Source of the DNA: Pseudofabraea citricarpa
Taxonomy: Eukaryota; Ascomycota; Leotiomycetes; Helotiales; Dermateaceae
Reading direction: 5' to 3'
Length of the DNA stretch: 64,000 nucleotides
Assembly (NCBI GenBank): GCA_029641185.1
Contig: JAPWGK010000002.1
Span: 310,001-374,000 of the forward strand
The position numbers and the translations under genes are program-made. Shown piece by piece: positions 34,108-46,759 of this stretch. How positions within the stretch are numbered: the first letter of the stretch is position 1; each line of letters opens with the position of its first letter. The notes under the pieces are model-generated. The model was given only the letters and a program-made list of their open reading frames with translations. It did no database searches and had not been told where the DNA came from.

Positions 34108-35843
34108 TTACTGAACGTCTTCCAGCTCTGTTGTGGGAAGCTTAAATGGCCGTGGTCCGTTCTCTCGAACAGCCGTAAGCTGCTCAAATGTGTGGGCCAC
34201 TTGAAGCAATATCCCATCAGAAAATGCTTTTGTGATGAATATCAAAGAATAACTCTTAAAGTAAGTATAGTACGATATCTTAGAGAAATTATAAGCAAAC
34301 TTACGGTATCTCAGGCGCAACTATAACCAGATTTGGCTTATCTTCATCCAGCTCAACAGGCGTGTCTTTAGGCCAGAATCCCAGGGGAACAGAGATTACC
34401 GGAAAGCCTATTTTCGCAGCCAGATCGTTAGCAATATCCTGATTGGCTGGAACAACAAGTATATCAAGGTTATACTTTTCGATTGCCCCGAGAATACCAC
34501 CTTCTCCGCCAAAGAACTGTTCTTGTTCCACCATCTTCTTGTACTTCTTACTTTTAACGTCGACCCCTTCTGCTTGAGACCACAAAAACTTTCCAATATC
34601 CTTCTCCGGGTAGTCTTCAGCAGAGAAGGATTTTGTAAACTCGATAATATCTTCTGCTGAATGAAGATTATTTGGATTTGTTTCCAAGGTTTGAAGATAG
34701 TGAGTAATATCTCTTTTGAACTCTGAGGCCCGTACGATGCCTTTGACCTCCAAATTAAGCTTTTTGAAATCCTCTACCTTTGGGAAATCGGCGTTCTCGA
34801 TCACTTTTGCTCCTGCAGAACGTATTTTCTCTAAGGCAGATTCGAAAGAGGCCTTAATCGGTGCTGGTGAATTGCCTGTCCAAGTGTTTCGAGGAACACC
34901 GACTGTAATACCACTAAGTTCTTTTCCTTTGCAAAAAGTCGTGAAATCCGGGATTGGGTCGAATGGAATCTTCCAGGTTGCTTTATCCCGATCACTTCGA
35001 CCAGCCATCTTGCTGAGTAAATAAGCTGTATCTCTGACTGTTCTCGTGAGTGTACCTATAATATCCTGACGGCTTGAGATAGGGATCGTTCCGTCCGTGC
35101 CAATCAAACCACGACTAGGTTTGAAGCCTACGACGTTATTAAGTTCGGCCGGTCCTAAGATACTACCCCACGTCTTTTAATATATTAGCTTTTGGCACGA
35201 GGAATTCAAGGGAAGCTTTCACCTCAGTACCGATAGCAGCAGTAGATAGACCCAGGGTTGCGGCCACCGCAGAGCCAGAGCTACTTCCGGCTGGAGAGGA
35301 ATTAGGGTAGTAAGTTCCTAGCGTTTGACCACCCCTAGGACTCTAGCCACTAGAAATCTCTAATCCTCTGAAGTTCGCCCATTCTGAAAGATTTGTCTTT
35401 CCCAGAATAATAGCACCGGCATCTCTAAGTTTCCTTATTGTTGAAGACTTATTTACCGGCTTCGCCCCAAGAAGAGCATATGAGCCAGCGGAAACATCTA
35501 ATCGGTCTTCCGTCGCTATATTATCCTTTACCAGAATAGGTATACCATGCAATGGACCTCTGCTTCCAGAACGTACACGTTCTTCGTCCAGCTGCTTGGC
35601 CACGGCCAGAGCATCAGGATTGACCTGTAGCACAGCCTTGAACTCGGAAGCTTCCTGAATTCTTGCCAAGTACGCTTTGACTAGATCGACGGACGTGAAG
35701 CGGCCTATGTGAAGGCCTTTCGATGCGTTTTCGATGTTGAGATGTAGGAGAGAGGGAAGGCCCGAGGCTCCTGGTTCGCGGGTAAGCTGATAATACATGG
35801 AGATAACAGAGAATAGATACATACTTGGCTTGTCTGTATCCAT
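34108..35843 (-). pseudogene. Amidase-signature family enzyme with in-frame nonsense codon
   Basis: Segments 35223-35843, 34305-35173 and 34108-34252 are linked by introns of 49 and 52 nt (GTGAAA...AAAAG; GTAAGT...AAGAG). The amidase signature is clear: TSVDLVKAYLARIQEAS; catalytic Lys in PLHGIPILVKDNIAT; cis-Ser region SSPAGSSSGSAVAATLG; nucleophile Ser in TWGSILGPAELNN; and the C-terminal FSDGILLQVAHTFEQLT. The family hydrolyses amide bonds. A TAG at 35343-35345 sits exactly where the conserved SSGWSPRGGQT needs Trp (TGG to TAG, one G-to-A step). The usual TDGS before the nucleophile reads TWGS. The start is uncertain (ATG at 35843 or 35822), and no convincing signal peptide was found. It is divergent from the STAND gene. 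The stop makes it a recent pseudogene unless it is an error. Confidence 0.8.
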
Positions 35844-36526
35844 GATCCTCCGCGCGAAAGTCTGAAATAAATGCGGATGGATATAACGCAGGACTGAAAT
35901 TATCGTCATGCACAGAAGCCCATCTAAAAGAAGCAGAATCGGTTTCGTCTTCACTAGAATAGTCATAGAGCAGGTAGGAACGGTTGGGATGTTTTTGGTG
36001 TCTCGGGAACCGCTGATATTGAACCAGCATAGCACAGGCTGATTTGCAAAATAGTAGGGGAGGAGCCCATTACTGTATCTGACGTGCCTGCGAGGTATAC
36101 TCCCGCCCCGCGTATCCCGCGCAATGCTGGTTATTTGGCGGGTTGGTAGATATCGTGTGGGCATATCTATCAAGGCGGCTTTTAGCAAGCTTTCTTCTAC
36201 TTTCTGCCGATTACAACCTCCATTGCACAACATCGCAGCCAACATGGGATATACACACCTGTATACCCACTCGACCTCTGAAAACTCTGCATAACGTCTA
36301 AGGTCGGAAGACACAATCTCTATTCTCGGCCTGTCGCTAAGGTCAGCGCACAAAAAGGCCTAACACGAACTCCACCTCATTTGTGTGCACTACTACAAAC
36401 TTGAGTCGCTAGAACTGATTACAGGCTATGAAAGTTGTCTCAACTGAAGATCGATTCATCTCCACTGTTTCCAGGTCTGTGCTACATGTACTCAGCGTTT
36501 TCAAGGGATCTTGAAGCAGTGAATGA
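35844..36526. other. Divergent spacer between amidase and STAND gene
   Basis: The amidase frame stays open upstream to 36353, but the translation has no family resemblance and was not called coding. Confidence 0.45.
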
Positions 36527-39500
36527 ATGATCTGCAATGGATACATCACAAATGCAAGTGTAAATCCAATTTCTCTCTTGCCCATTGGCATGCGCTTACC
36601 TAGCAACAGCGATCAGTTGCTGTCTGATCAATGGAGATCTGCAGTACACTTTTGTCGCGACCCACTCCAGCTTGAACGCGATGATCTACGGCAAATTCTG
36701 GAATACGACTCTTGGGACGACCTACAAGACCAGCTGGCGAAAAGTACAGGAGATCATGCAATGCAGCAGGAATTTGCGATGCTTGCACATGACCTTTTAA
36801 AGCTGAGAACCTTCAGCGACATGTGGATGCGTCAAGTTAGTCCAAGAGTTGACACATCTGTCCTCTGGGGGGTGATTAGGCTGGTGCTCAAGGTTCGCCT
36901 TCTAAGTCCATCAAATAACACAGTATTAAAAATGGTGATTAGCTTGTCCAAGAGGAGATATCCGCTGTCCCCCACGTTCTTCGAATGCTACAAGAGAATT
37001 GTCGCAAGATCGAGATTCTTAATAATTATTTCGCAGCTGCAACTGGGTTTTCAGCAGAACTAAAAGAGTCCTGTATCGAAGCTGCTGTTACTTTTCTTCG
37101 TTTCCTCTCGTTTGTCGTTAAATTTATGCGCAACGATGTTGTATACGGGACCCACGGTAAATAAGGACCTATATTCTACCACATGAATTAGCAATGCTAA
37201 TTCTTCGATTAGGGAAGTCCCCTAATACCGATTGGCAGCTATTAGAACAGCAGTTTGCTTCCTCGTCTCGACAAATCGAAGAAGTCCTGTCTCGGGTAGA
37301 GAAGTTATCCCGATTTTCAAGACCGACTGACCAATATGGAGTCTCAAGGCAGCCAGATACTCCGTTTCCTGATCTCAAGCAACTCTCTCTCTTAGATGAA
37401 CAAGCGAAACTACCTTGTGTGGTTCTTCCTTCTATTCGAACGTCACGCTTTTTTGACCATGTTGATATCGTCGAAAAAATGGAGGCTTATTTTAATAAAG
37501 CTAGTCCAGAGCAATCATTTCAATCCTTAACTCTTCACGGTCTCGGCGGTATTGGAAAAAGTACTGTGGCTTTGAGATTCGCTGAGAATAAGCTTCGACG
37601 AGGTGAACTTGACGCTTTATTTTGGGTTTATAGTGAAAAGCTTGTATCTATAAGACAAAGTTTTACGGATATCGCTTTGCGTCTGAAGCTTCCAGATTCC
37701 CGGCAAGGCGATCACGATGAGAATATTGCTCTCGTACTAAATTGGCTCCAGCATACTCGTAAGTTGATCGTTCTCCTATAAAGTATATAGGTAGTATCGC
37801 TAACCTACAGAAAGAGTGCCGCTGGCTTATAGTATATGATAATGCTGAGGTTGCAGACCTGATACGAGCGCACTGGCCTCTTGCAAGCCGTGGTCAGGCT
37901 CTTATTACCACCCGCAATCCGGCTATCGCATTTGAATTAACAGACCACATGATGGAAGTCACCAGCTGGGATAGTCAAACAGGGCTGAAGTTTCTTTTTC
38001 ACCTTATTACGAGAGATATAGCAAATGATGAGGTGACTTCTGCGCAAGAACTCTCTGAGAAGCTAAGCGGACAAGCCCTTGCAATATCGGCAATGGCTGG
38101 TCTAATTCATCGACGTGGCCTCTCGATCACTGAGTTTATGAATTTCTATAACCAATATCCGATTCGTATACATGGAATTTCTGGCAATCGTTCTATCAAT
38201 ATACTCTGGGATATGTCGTTCAAATCTCTCGATCCGAAGAGTCTTGCAATATTAGGAATAATGTCCTTCGTTGAGCCTGATAGTATACCTCAAGCGCTTT
38301 TTGAGCCGGGTTCTCTCGATAATCTGCCTAAGTCGCTTCAATTTTGCTCAGATCCGTTTCTGTAAGTCGTCAAGCTGCTATTTGTTTCTTTAGTTAACTA
38401 AAGTATATAGCTTTGCAGAAGCGATTGAAAACCTTCTCACTCTTGCACTCATAAAGAGAGATCCTACGTCAAGAACGTTCTCTCTACATCGACTTGTACA
38501 AACGGCGTTCAAGTATTTCATAGGACCTGAGCAAAGACAACAAGCTTTTAGCGATGCAAGCGTTCTGGTATATGAAGCCTTTCCACGCCGGGAGAGTAAT
38601 CCATTGACGGCGGACCTATACCAGTTTTGGGACCTATGCGCCAAGTATCTGCGTCACGTAATTAGTTTGAAAGATTTCTTCCGTGAAGAGAAGAAGTCGA
38701 ATCCAACCTTTACGGCTTTGCAAACCTACTGTAATCTTAATAATTCGTGTCAGCGGCAAGGAAATCTTCTATAACACATTTGACTGATATTAATTTGTGA
38801 CAGATATCTATTAGAAATTAACTCATTAGATGACCTTGAGGATCTGATTGAGGTTAATACAATAGCCTTAAGCTCAATGTCGCAAGAAGAACAAACAATT
38901 AGTCTTCAAGGATCCTTAACTTCTCACAGGGGTCAGCTAAACCTCCGCATTGGCAAAACCGAAGAAGGGGTAAAATGGCTTAAGAAGTCCTATGAAATAC
39001 GCAGTCGTGATATACCATTTAACCCACTGGAATCAGCATGGGCTGCAGACAATCTTGCAGCTGGACTTGGTTCCAACAATGACTTTATAGCAGCACTCAA
39101 ATGGTGTAAGATTGCACACAATCATTATCTAGACGGTACGAACCAGCATAGAACAGGCTTCGAAGAATCAGATCCAACACTTATGATTAATATGGCGGCA
39201 AATTTGTTCCGTTCTGGTCAGTCAGAGAGGTCTAAGGCTCTTTTAAATGCAGCGCTCAAACAAATCGAATCAGAGAAGCCTTATGATTGGTACAGAGCAT
39301 CTGAGTAAGTCTCCTTCCTTTATCATGTGTTTAGGAATTTAATACCAAAAGGACTCATTCTCAACTTGGCCTTATTGATCGCCACGATCATAATTTCGAA
39401 TCTGCCGAAACTCATATTATAGAAGCCCAGAACTTGTACCTGAAAGCCGATGGAATGCGAAGTCATCCCTTGAACGCCGCAAACATGTACCGCTTAGGGT

Positions 39501-39830
39501 GCGTTGCGTTAGACCAAGGCAAAGTGGAAGCTGCGGTGTGAGTCTTGCGTGAGAGGTTCGGAGCAAAGTCAACTTTACTGACTGTCTCATAGTAAGCATC
39601 TGAGTGAATCCCTCGCTATCACACAGATGCGCAAACATAATATGGTAGCGGAACACATGCGAGTTCTTTTCAAACTCTCTGAAGCGCTAGAGCAGGAGCC
39701 TCGAAGTGCGAGTGAGGCTTGCAAGATGCGAGAGGACGCAGAAGCTCTGCTCCGTCAACGTACAGGGAACGCAAAGGCTTCAGGTCTAGAGAGCACGTAT
39801 GACAGTCTGATAGTTCTTGATTGGCGGTGA
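36527..39830 (+). CDS. NB-ARC STAND (NLR-like) protein with TPR-like C-terminus
   Basis: Proposed exons begin at 36527 (alternative ATG 36590), 36943, 37192, 37786, 38411, 38804, 39352 and 39593. The N-terminal part (VLWGVIRLVLK, then PHVLRMLQENCRKIE) resembles the helical N-domain of many fungal NB-ARC proteins. The nucleotide site follows: LHGLGGIGKSTVALRFAENK (Walker A), CRWLIVYDNAE (Walker B), GQALITTRNPAIAFEL (sensor 1), then a GQALAISAMAGLIHRRG helical region and a winged-helix segment (FSLHRLVQTAFKYFIGPEQR). The C-terminal third has TPR-like repeats (GKTEEGVKWLKKSYEIR; AADNLAAGLGSNNDFIAALKWCK; GQSERSKALLNAALKQIE; AANMYRLGCVALDQGKVEAAV). Such proteins act in fungal self/non-self recognition and regulated cell death. 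Two joins need introns of only 35 nt (37157-37191) and 32 nt (about 37754-37785) to keep frame, so small indels are possible. Confidence 0.78.
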
Positions 39831-42361
39831 TATAGGGAGGGAGACTTAGTCAGAGCAACAATAATCACATAATCAATGATCATGGAACGCTAATAAATTG
39901 ACGAAGACAGAAGCTAATTTACATGACTATATCCCGACTGCAAAGTAGTGAGCTCAAAAGCCTTCTGAATACTATATCGCCCGACAATCACCAAACCACT
40001 GCAAAATAATCTCGTGGAGGCATAGTGTGCCTTGGGCTACGTGGAGTTGGTAGGTACTTCGACGGCAGGCTTCTTTGGGGAGGAGAGGTCGATTTAGCGG
40101 ATTTTCTGAGGGAAACTGCCTTGTTTGCCCTAATTGAGAGACAGTGGCGTGGCAAGAGGACTTCCCGTTGGTCTTTCGGGCTTGTATCATGCTTTGAAAG
40201 GCTGGAGGAGCGGTGTGAATGTAGATTCTGGCCTGATCTTCCTGGTGAATGGCTTTAATCTGATTTGCCATATATCTCAGCATCCGATTTATTATCTTTC
40301 AATAAATCTTAGAGTTCACTTGCACACCTGTGATTATGCCCAGCTGGCTGTTACGAGAGAGGGGCTGTGGAGTGAATCTCGACCGTAGGCTCTGGCAGGC
40401 AGTGGGCTATAGTAGAAGGCTATGCAGTAAGTGAACGAATATAAAGCGGCGGTAGGTAGTCGAGCGGACGGGTTATGGTATGTTTTCCTTGGAGAAGAAA
40501 TTTGAGGCACTGGCAACACCTTTGCCAACCCCGCTTCCTCCGCGTGTAACGGTGTGTTCTTCCTGTCCAAACAATACCCGTCACCATGAGTTTTATTGGA
40601 CAAGATAAGGTTGCATTTCGAAGCCCCACCTATAATCAAACTGATCAGATAAATTTCGCTATTATGCTTCGTGGGCTAGGTCTGTATTGTGAAGCATCTG
40701 TGGGTTGAATTATAAGTGTGCTTAAAAGGGCTATATACCACGTCGAGGAAAGAAAAAGTGAGCAATTTTAAGCAAAGTTTGAGAATTTCAAAGTGATAAA
40801 GGGTTTGTAGCTAAATGACTGTCAAAATATGAAGACACATCATACGAAACCATTATTTGAAAACGTTTTTAAGGAAAATCCAAGGTGCATTTGTGCCTCT
40901 ACCGGGGCAGTGCTTTTAGCGATGAGGATGCCCAGAGTTCGACATTCGGCACTTGATATTTCAAACCTGAGCAACGAGTAACAGCTTGTGGCCGCCAAAT
41001 ACCCCCCATAACTACTCAATAGGCTTTCTATCGCACCTCACCTCCTCCAATATCATCCTAGTTTCCTTGGTCAAGGTCTAGATATTGTTAGCGACCTTCA
41101 AAATCGACGTAGCATATATGGATGACGCACGTGTGCCACAGTACTCAGAGTCGGTGCGAACGTGTCCGCACGAACTATATCTGCATATGTCTATTCTCTC
41201 CATAAGAAACTTGTCATGAGTGCGGACAGTAGCGATACTAACTGTCATAGCAGTATTGATGTTGTACTAAAATCTGTCCAGTCGTTGGACTTGTTACTCT
41301 AACTGCATCCTTTTCGCAGGCAGGCGAAATACATATTGACGGCATCTTGAGTGCAGAGCTTTACCAAACCTTTACTTATTACAAGAAAGGTCGAGTATAA
41401 ATCGGTAAATCTGGGCCTGCTGATGATGAAGAATGAGAATGAGAAGACATAGACTCAAGGAGAGAAACCCGACATTTATTCTATTGAGCGGACAGATCTG
41501 TTACAATTCATAATTAATGCCACCACCAAGTCAAGCCACACATTATGGAGAAGAAAGATTTCATTGGCTTCGAGGTTACATGAGTATCAGGCAAATGTTC
41601 AGGTGGACAACTTTCAGTGATGACTGCAGGCATGGCTCTCGCTTGTGGTTAGCAGTTTCTCCTATCTGGCTCCTACCCATTGGCTGCCTTCTTTCTCCAG
41701 AGCGAGTGCGCGTGATAGACCACAGTGAATATTTGGACTAGGTTGGACCTTTACTAGTGTCACAGTAGCCTCAATCTACTCAATCTACTTGATTGCAGCT
41801 TACTGTACAGCGTGTTGCAACCCCCCTCCACCTTTTGCACTCTCAGAGATTCTTTCGGGCCCTCATCAAGCTTCCATGATGCTATTATGGCTTCTGCTTC
41901 ATTAATGCAACCAGTTACATTAATTTTGGCCATCAAATTTGCCTTCACAAGCCATGTTCTGAGCATCAAGTTAAATGGCATTTTTTAATTGAGAAAAGCT
42001 CTACATTGCATCATTTGTATCTATTGCTGCCACTTCGATGTATCCTAGAACGTATGTAATTTCAGAGAGCGTGGATAGAATGATTTATTTATCTATTTAA
42101 CTAAGAATATTGTAAGTACATGTATAACCGTCCAAAGCTTTGTTGGTGTTTCTTTGCCGTAGATCCATGAAGGGGTCATATTGCTCATGTTTATATAATA
42201 TCAGTACTAATCTTTTAGAGAGTCCTCTTACTTTTGTACTAAGCTGAAGCCTTAACTTAGAGTGTGTAACTAACCCACATTCACACAACAGGTGTTCAGG
42301 ATTTCAACATGATGTTGTGGTGTAACATTACAAAGATGCAGAGAGCGGTGTTGCAGAAAAT
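39831..42361. other. Spacer, no gene recognised
   Basis: About 2.5 kb with only short frames. A 103-codon minus-strand frame at 39972-40283 was looked at and has no recognisable content. Confidence 0.5.
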
Positions 42362-42581
42362 GTTGCAGAAAATGCGATATGCAACAAAAGATATCAATAA
42401 AAGTGCAGATGATACAGTACCTAGACATAGGTAGTATTTGGCAGAAACTATAAAACAAGGTAGGCGGTGCAGAAGATGCGATGTGCAACAAAAGCTATCT
42501 GTGGAACTGCAGAGGATGGCAGATAAACAGAGATGCAGGAGGTGGCAGAAAATGCAGAAAATGCGATATGCAACAAAAGAT
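42362..42581 (+). repeat. Three spaced copies of a 30-bp repeat
   Basis: The repeat GCAGAAAATGCGATATGCAA followed by CAAAAGAT occurs at 42362-42393, 42467-42496 and 42552-42581, at intervals of roughly 85-105 bp and with degenerate GCAGA words between. GTTGCA...TGCAAC in the first copy can form a stem. Confidence 0.75.
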
Positions 42582-42899
42582 GTCTATCGTTCTCTTAAAA
42601 GAGAGCAAGGTGAATGGTAAGAGCTCGCTTAACATGCTTTAACGCATCAATGTACTTTCATAATTGACATTGAGGGTATCCAAATATTGGTATACACGTT
42701 TGCAAACTCGTCATTGTTGACAGGTAAATGGTGTTTGGATTTGGAGATATTATTCAAATTTCTCAAGGGCCTATCGCTAGCATTGTCCTTCGCTACTACA
42801 ATAGCTACCTTGTTAAATAGCACACTTAAGAATAATTTATGCAAGACGCTTTGAAAGTAGTTTTTATAAGGTTTCAAGAGATGCCATTCTCGTACAAAA

Positions 42900-43930
42900 C
42901 TCTATAATACAAGTCAACGATTCCTTAGCAGTTTGGCTTCTACAAAGTTCTCGAAATTGTTGTCCTCAGATTTATCGTGTTTAAGTTTCTTGAACAGCCG
43001 TGTAAAAGCTGCAACGTGATTGATGTGTTTCAACCAGATTGACTCGCACTCATTCGATACGCACTATCAACAGGATTGGAGGAAACATTTTTGATAAGCT
43101 TGGTGAGCGTTGAGAAATTTGTCTTCTTTTCGTTATCCGGCAGACGACGGAAGAATTCAAACTGAGTAAATCGATGAGAATCTACCATTCTCGTGTCTAT
43201 ATCTTGACGAATGAGAAACCTGTAGATAAATTTACCTAGAGAGGCTATATATTTATTGATAGTCAGTATCAATATTATGAAAAATGAGAAGAAGTTTAGG
43301 TAAGGGTTCATACATTCAGTCTCCTACCCAGGATGCTATCTCCTGAGGAAGGGTCCGAAGGGAACCATCAGCGACTCCATTCTGGATCATTTCCAGTGGG
43401 ATTTCTGTAGATACCGCAACTTTCAAAGACAGTGAAATTAACCCTTTTCGGTACAACCAACAGATTAAGGTTGAAACTTCACGCGGTGCTTAGGTTATTT
43501 GAAATATTTCCTGTGTTAAAATGTGGGCTTTACACTTACACTTCAAACAGAGGTTGAGGAAAGTCTTTACAGTAATCTTTCGTTAGTAGACCTACATAGC
43601 CATGTGTTACGGCCAGCGCAGGTTCTCCGAGCTTAGTAGACAACTCCGCGGCAGCTTTCTCTTCGTTAGATGTACAAGTTTGTTGGCTAATGACCTTATG
43701 GACAAGATGTCTGCCACTTTTTTCGTCTAGACGGGTATCTCGGTTGGTTTAAGTGCTGAGTTACATTTTTCATGTCGGCTTGTGATAAGCACTGATCTTG
43801 TTAAACCAACGGCAGAGTCTTCAATTTCCTCACGTTGTCAACTATTAAAAGCCATGGATCTCTCTCTCCACGAGTGTCAATAGTTGAGTGCGCGGATTGA
43901 CGAGCTCAAATGCCTGTTAAAAGCACGGTT
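42900..43930 (-). pseudogene. 3' part of a decayed NB-ARC STAND gene
   Basis: On the minus strand, the reading passes through frame changes and stops but keeps the NB-ARC order. PWLLIVDNVRKLKTL is Walker B (about 43835-43795). TRSVLITSRHEKCNSALKP is sensor 1. EEKAAAELSTKLGEPALAV, followed by THGYVGLL, is the helical GxP region. SHRFTQFEFFRRLPDNEKK (about 43200-43110) is the winged-helix end. LKHDKSEDNNFENFVEAKLL lies further on. A one-base frame change follows the sensor segment. The part before Walker B is missing here but a matching piece exists at 46760-47370 on the same strand. Confidence 0.7.
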
Positions 43931-45389
43931 GCAAATGCTGCACTTTCGATAGTCGCTGGAATAGTAAATAATCGACGAAGGCAGATTGATGTTTACAGAT
44001 TCTCGATGCTTAGAATGTAAGTGTAGAAAGAGGGCAAGAATAGTAGAAGCGTAAGAACCACCGGCCTGCTCATTACCGTAAATCGGGAGCACAGAAGTTC
44101 AAGTGAGAGACGCGGGCACCAATAAAGCATTCACGTCAATCCAACATGCGGGAAATATGAGGAACCACTGACATGCTCTCTCCTCGCCTTACCCCGCACC
44201 TTGAATGACTGCTATCTCGTGGACTCGCAACAGGGCACTTTCTTAAGGAGCCTGAAGAGGAGAGAACCAAGGGACTAGGCAACTCAGCTGCCTATTCTTC
44301 TAAGCCAAGATTCACACCTACAGCCTCATTATATAAAGGGGGAGGGCACTTCCTACGAGTCTCTAAACCTCGTAAATATTTGATAACCATCCTATCCTCT
44401 TCAAAATTCTCGAATAATTATTTGTATATAACTACAAACTTGTGCTCTCTTTGGCCATCTACTTTGCCTCAGGTGCAGATCTTAGAAGCCTAGTACATAC
44501 TTACGCATGCTAACGAAAATGGCAGAATGTGCGAAATACTTATATCAACAACAAAATACACTGGCTGTCCAGCATCTTGCAATACTACAAGTAGAAGCAC
44601 AAACAGATGTGCTACAGCTTCAATCTCGGGAATAGTATGCGCAAACCCGACCGAGAAAACGATGGGTGCAACTAGAAGCCGCACCCAATGCCCCAACCAT
44701 CAAGATGAGGGCTATTCTCAGCGATAGGCTCTGGGAGTTTTCATATAGGATTGGCAGCAATGGAGGATGAGCCTGAGAGGTTGCTGAGTCAAGCCAAAAT
44801 ACCGTTATCAGAATTCAAGAATGTGATTTCTTAGGTTGGAAAGTGGAAATCGAACTCCAGTTCGGAAGCGGGGATACATCTATTGTTTGCTATTGATCAC
44901 TGATCGGTCCATTCTTTACTCGTCGTTATCAGAAATATTTTGTCTCTGCATAATTCAACAACTGTAGTAGCTATCTAACAACTCTGCTCGCTATTGTTGT
45001 ATCACAAGCCTCCCTACTACTTTTCGCTGCTGCTGCCTTCGTTCGAGTTGGGAGAAATATTATTAAGTGTCACGTGTCACACGCATGACTTACAATGTAG
45101 ACTGTTTTTATATAAACCTTTAGATAAATTTATTTTTTGTTCTAATAAAATTTACCAAAACAGAAATCATACTCGTAACGGTAATCATGGTCTTCTAGTG
45201 CTGGCGTATAGGGGTGCCCCGTGCAAAGATTCCCCGTGGAGGTTCTAAGCCCCGGAATTTAGATTGACCGAAATGCGACATCGTCTTCTGGGCTCAATTT
45301 ATTAAGTTGTCCTTGACGCTTATATCTTACTCTTTTACTATTTACCTCATTTTCATCATCGCCGCCAATTTCACTCGCTGCCCTTCGAA
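43931..45389. other. Spacer, possibly part of an insertion into the STAND pseudogene
   Basis: No intact gene. A Gln-rich plus-strand frame from 44519 (MAECAKYLYQQQNTLAVQHL, stop after 38 codons, then an Arg-rich continuation) vaguely resembles the C-terminal tail of fungal DDE transposases. This was not strong enough to call. Confidence 0.4.
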
Positions 45390-46375
45390 ATGTTCCTTCA
45401 GTGGTTCTCAACCTTACTTATATATCTCACAATTCCCATACAATGGCTATGGGATTGGAACAAAAGATGGAATCAAAATCAGAGCAATCTTCCCGTTCAA
45501 GACAGCAGTCGCGCACAGGAGGTAAGCTTCAATAGGTTCTAAATATTCATATCTAACCATTTTTCCAGGATCAAAATACTGAAACAGCGGAGCGTGCTGC
45601 TCCTGCTCTCAATATTGAAACCAATATACGTGATTCTAAAGGCGAATTCTTAGCTGGCGGCGCGTCAGGGATTATTGAACGCTTAGCATCTGGCAATGTT
45701 GTCAAATCCCCATGGACTGGATCTCGAGAACATGATTGTCGTAGAGATATTACCATGGAGAACAGTATATACCAGAAGTTAGGACCTCACCGCCGCTTAC
45801 TTCAAATCATTGATTGGGATCCGGAAGATTGCGTCCTTACTATGGAATATATGGCGAATGGTAACTTGAAGGACTTTCTTCTTGCCCAGAACGCCAAATT
45901 ATCTACTCAGCAGCGACTTCAGTGGGCACAGGAGGCGGCTGAAGGACTTCAATTACTCCATGACGCAGATGTGATCCACTGTGACGTGGAGCCCAGAAAC
46001 TTTCTCATAGACGCAAATCTTAGTCTTAAAATTGGCGACTTTGGTGGTTCATCTTTCAAAGGCTCACAGCCATCGGCATGCGCAGCGACGAGATTCTTAC
46101 CTCCTGATTTTGATTGGCGCCGCCAGCCGACGATTGAGGATGATATGTTTGGCCTTGGCTCTACTATCTACTTTATCATGACCGGCGAATACCCCTTTGC
46201 AGAAATCGATAGTGACGAAGTCGAAGCAAATTATAGGGCCCACAAATTTCCGGACGTGGAGGGAATAACATGCGGAGGCATCATCAAGCAGTGCTGGTCT
46301 TCTGAAATTGCTTCTGCCCAAGCGCTATATGAACTTATCCGACATGAGATGCAATCAAATATTCTTGAGAGTTGA
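45390..46375 (+). CDS. Protein kinase-like protein with N-terminal membrane anchor
   Basis: Two exons, 45390-45521 and 45569-46375 (47-nt GTAAGC...CCAG intron), give 312 residues. The ATG at 45390 is chosen because it is the start in frame with exon 2. It opens a hydrophobic segment (MFLQWFSTLLIYLTIPIQWLW) that could anchor the protein in a membrane. The kinase fold follows: degenerate glycine loop GEFLAGGASGIIERLASG, Lys in NVVKSPWTG, hinge TMEYMANGNLKDFLL, catalytic loop VIHCDVEPRNFLID, DFG in KIGDFGGSSFKG, and APE-region FLPPDFDWR with MFGLGSTIYFIMTGEYPF. The loop has Cys for the usual Arg (HCD), common in fungal-specific kinases, and Glu where catalytic Lys is expected (DxK read as DVE), so activity is uncertain. 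It lies between the two STAND pseudogene pieces. Confidence 0.82.
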
Positions 46376-46759
46376 TGGGCGGAGCGACGGAAATATCTAT
46401 AAGACATCCTAGAAGCAGGCCCCTCTTCGATGGCGGTGAGCTATATTTGCCTCCATTAAGCAGTATGAAGCTGACAAAATTGAGAATACAGAATTTGCGA
46501 CGGAAGTGGCAACAAGTTGTAATATAGAGGTTGCATCTAAATTGAGCATGTATAAATAGAGATAAGATTCATAGAGGTGTCTCGGTTGATGTAAAATAGT
46601 AAATCTTATTCATATCGAAGAAAGCAGTAATCCTCAGTATTCTATTTTTTTTTTTTGTCCAACGTGAAAACTGTCAAACACTTAGACGTGCTATAATATT
46701 TGAACGGAAAGGAAAAAAAAAAAAGTAGCCTTACTTGCATAGTCGTTATAGCCACTTGG
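46376..46759. other. 3' flank of the kinase gene
   Basis: Contains T-rich and A-rich homopolymer runs (about 46647-46658 and 46713-46725). No gene. Confidence 0.45.

Noticed and set aside
40920..41000. Possible tRNA around a GTTCGA-like word
   Set aside because: No matching acceptor stem or anticodon arm could be folded around it.
44519..44760. Possible transposase C-terminal remnant (Gln-rich then Arg-rich frame)
   Set aside because: Resemblance is only in general composition; a stop interrupts it and no DDE motif is present.
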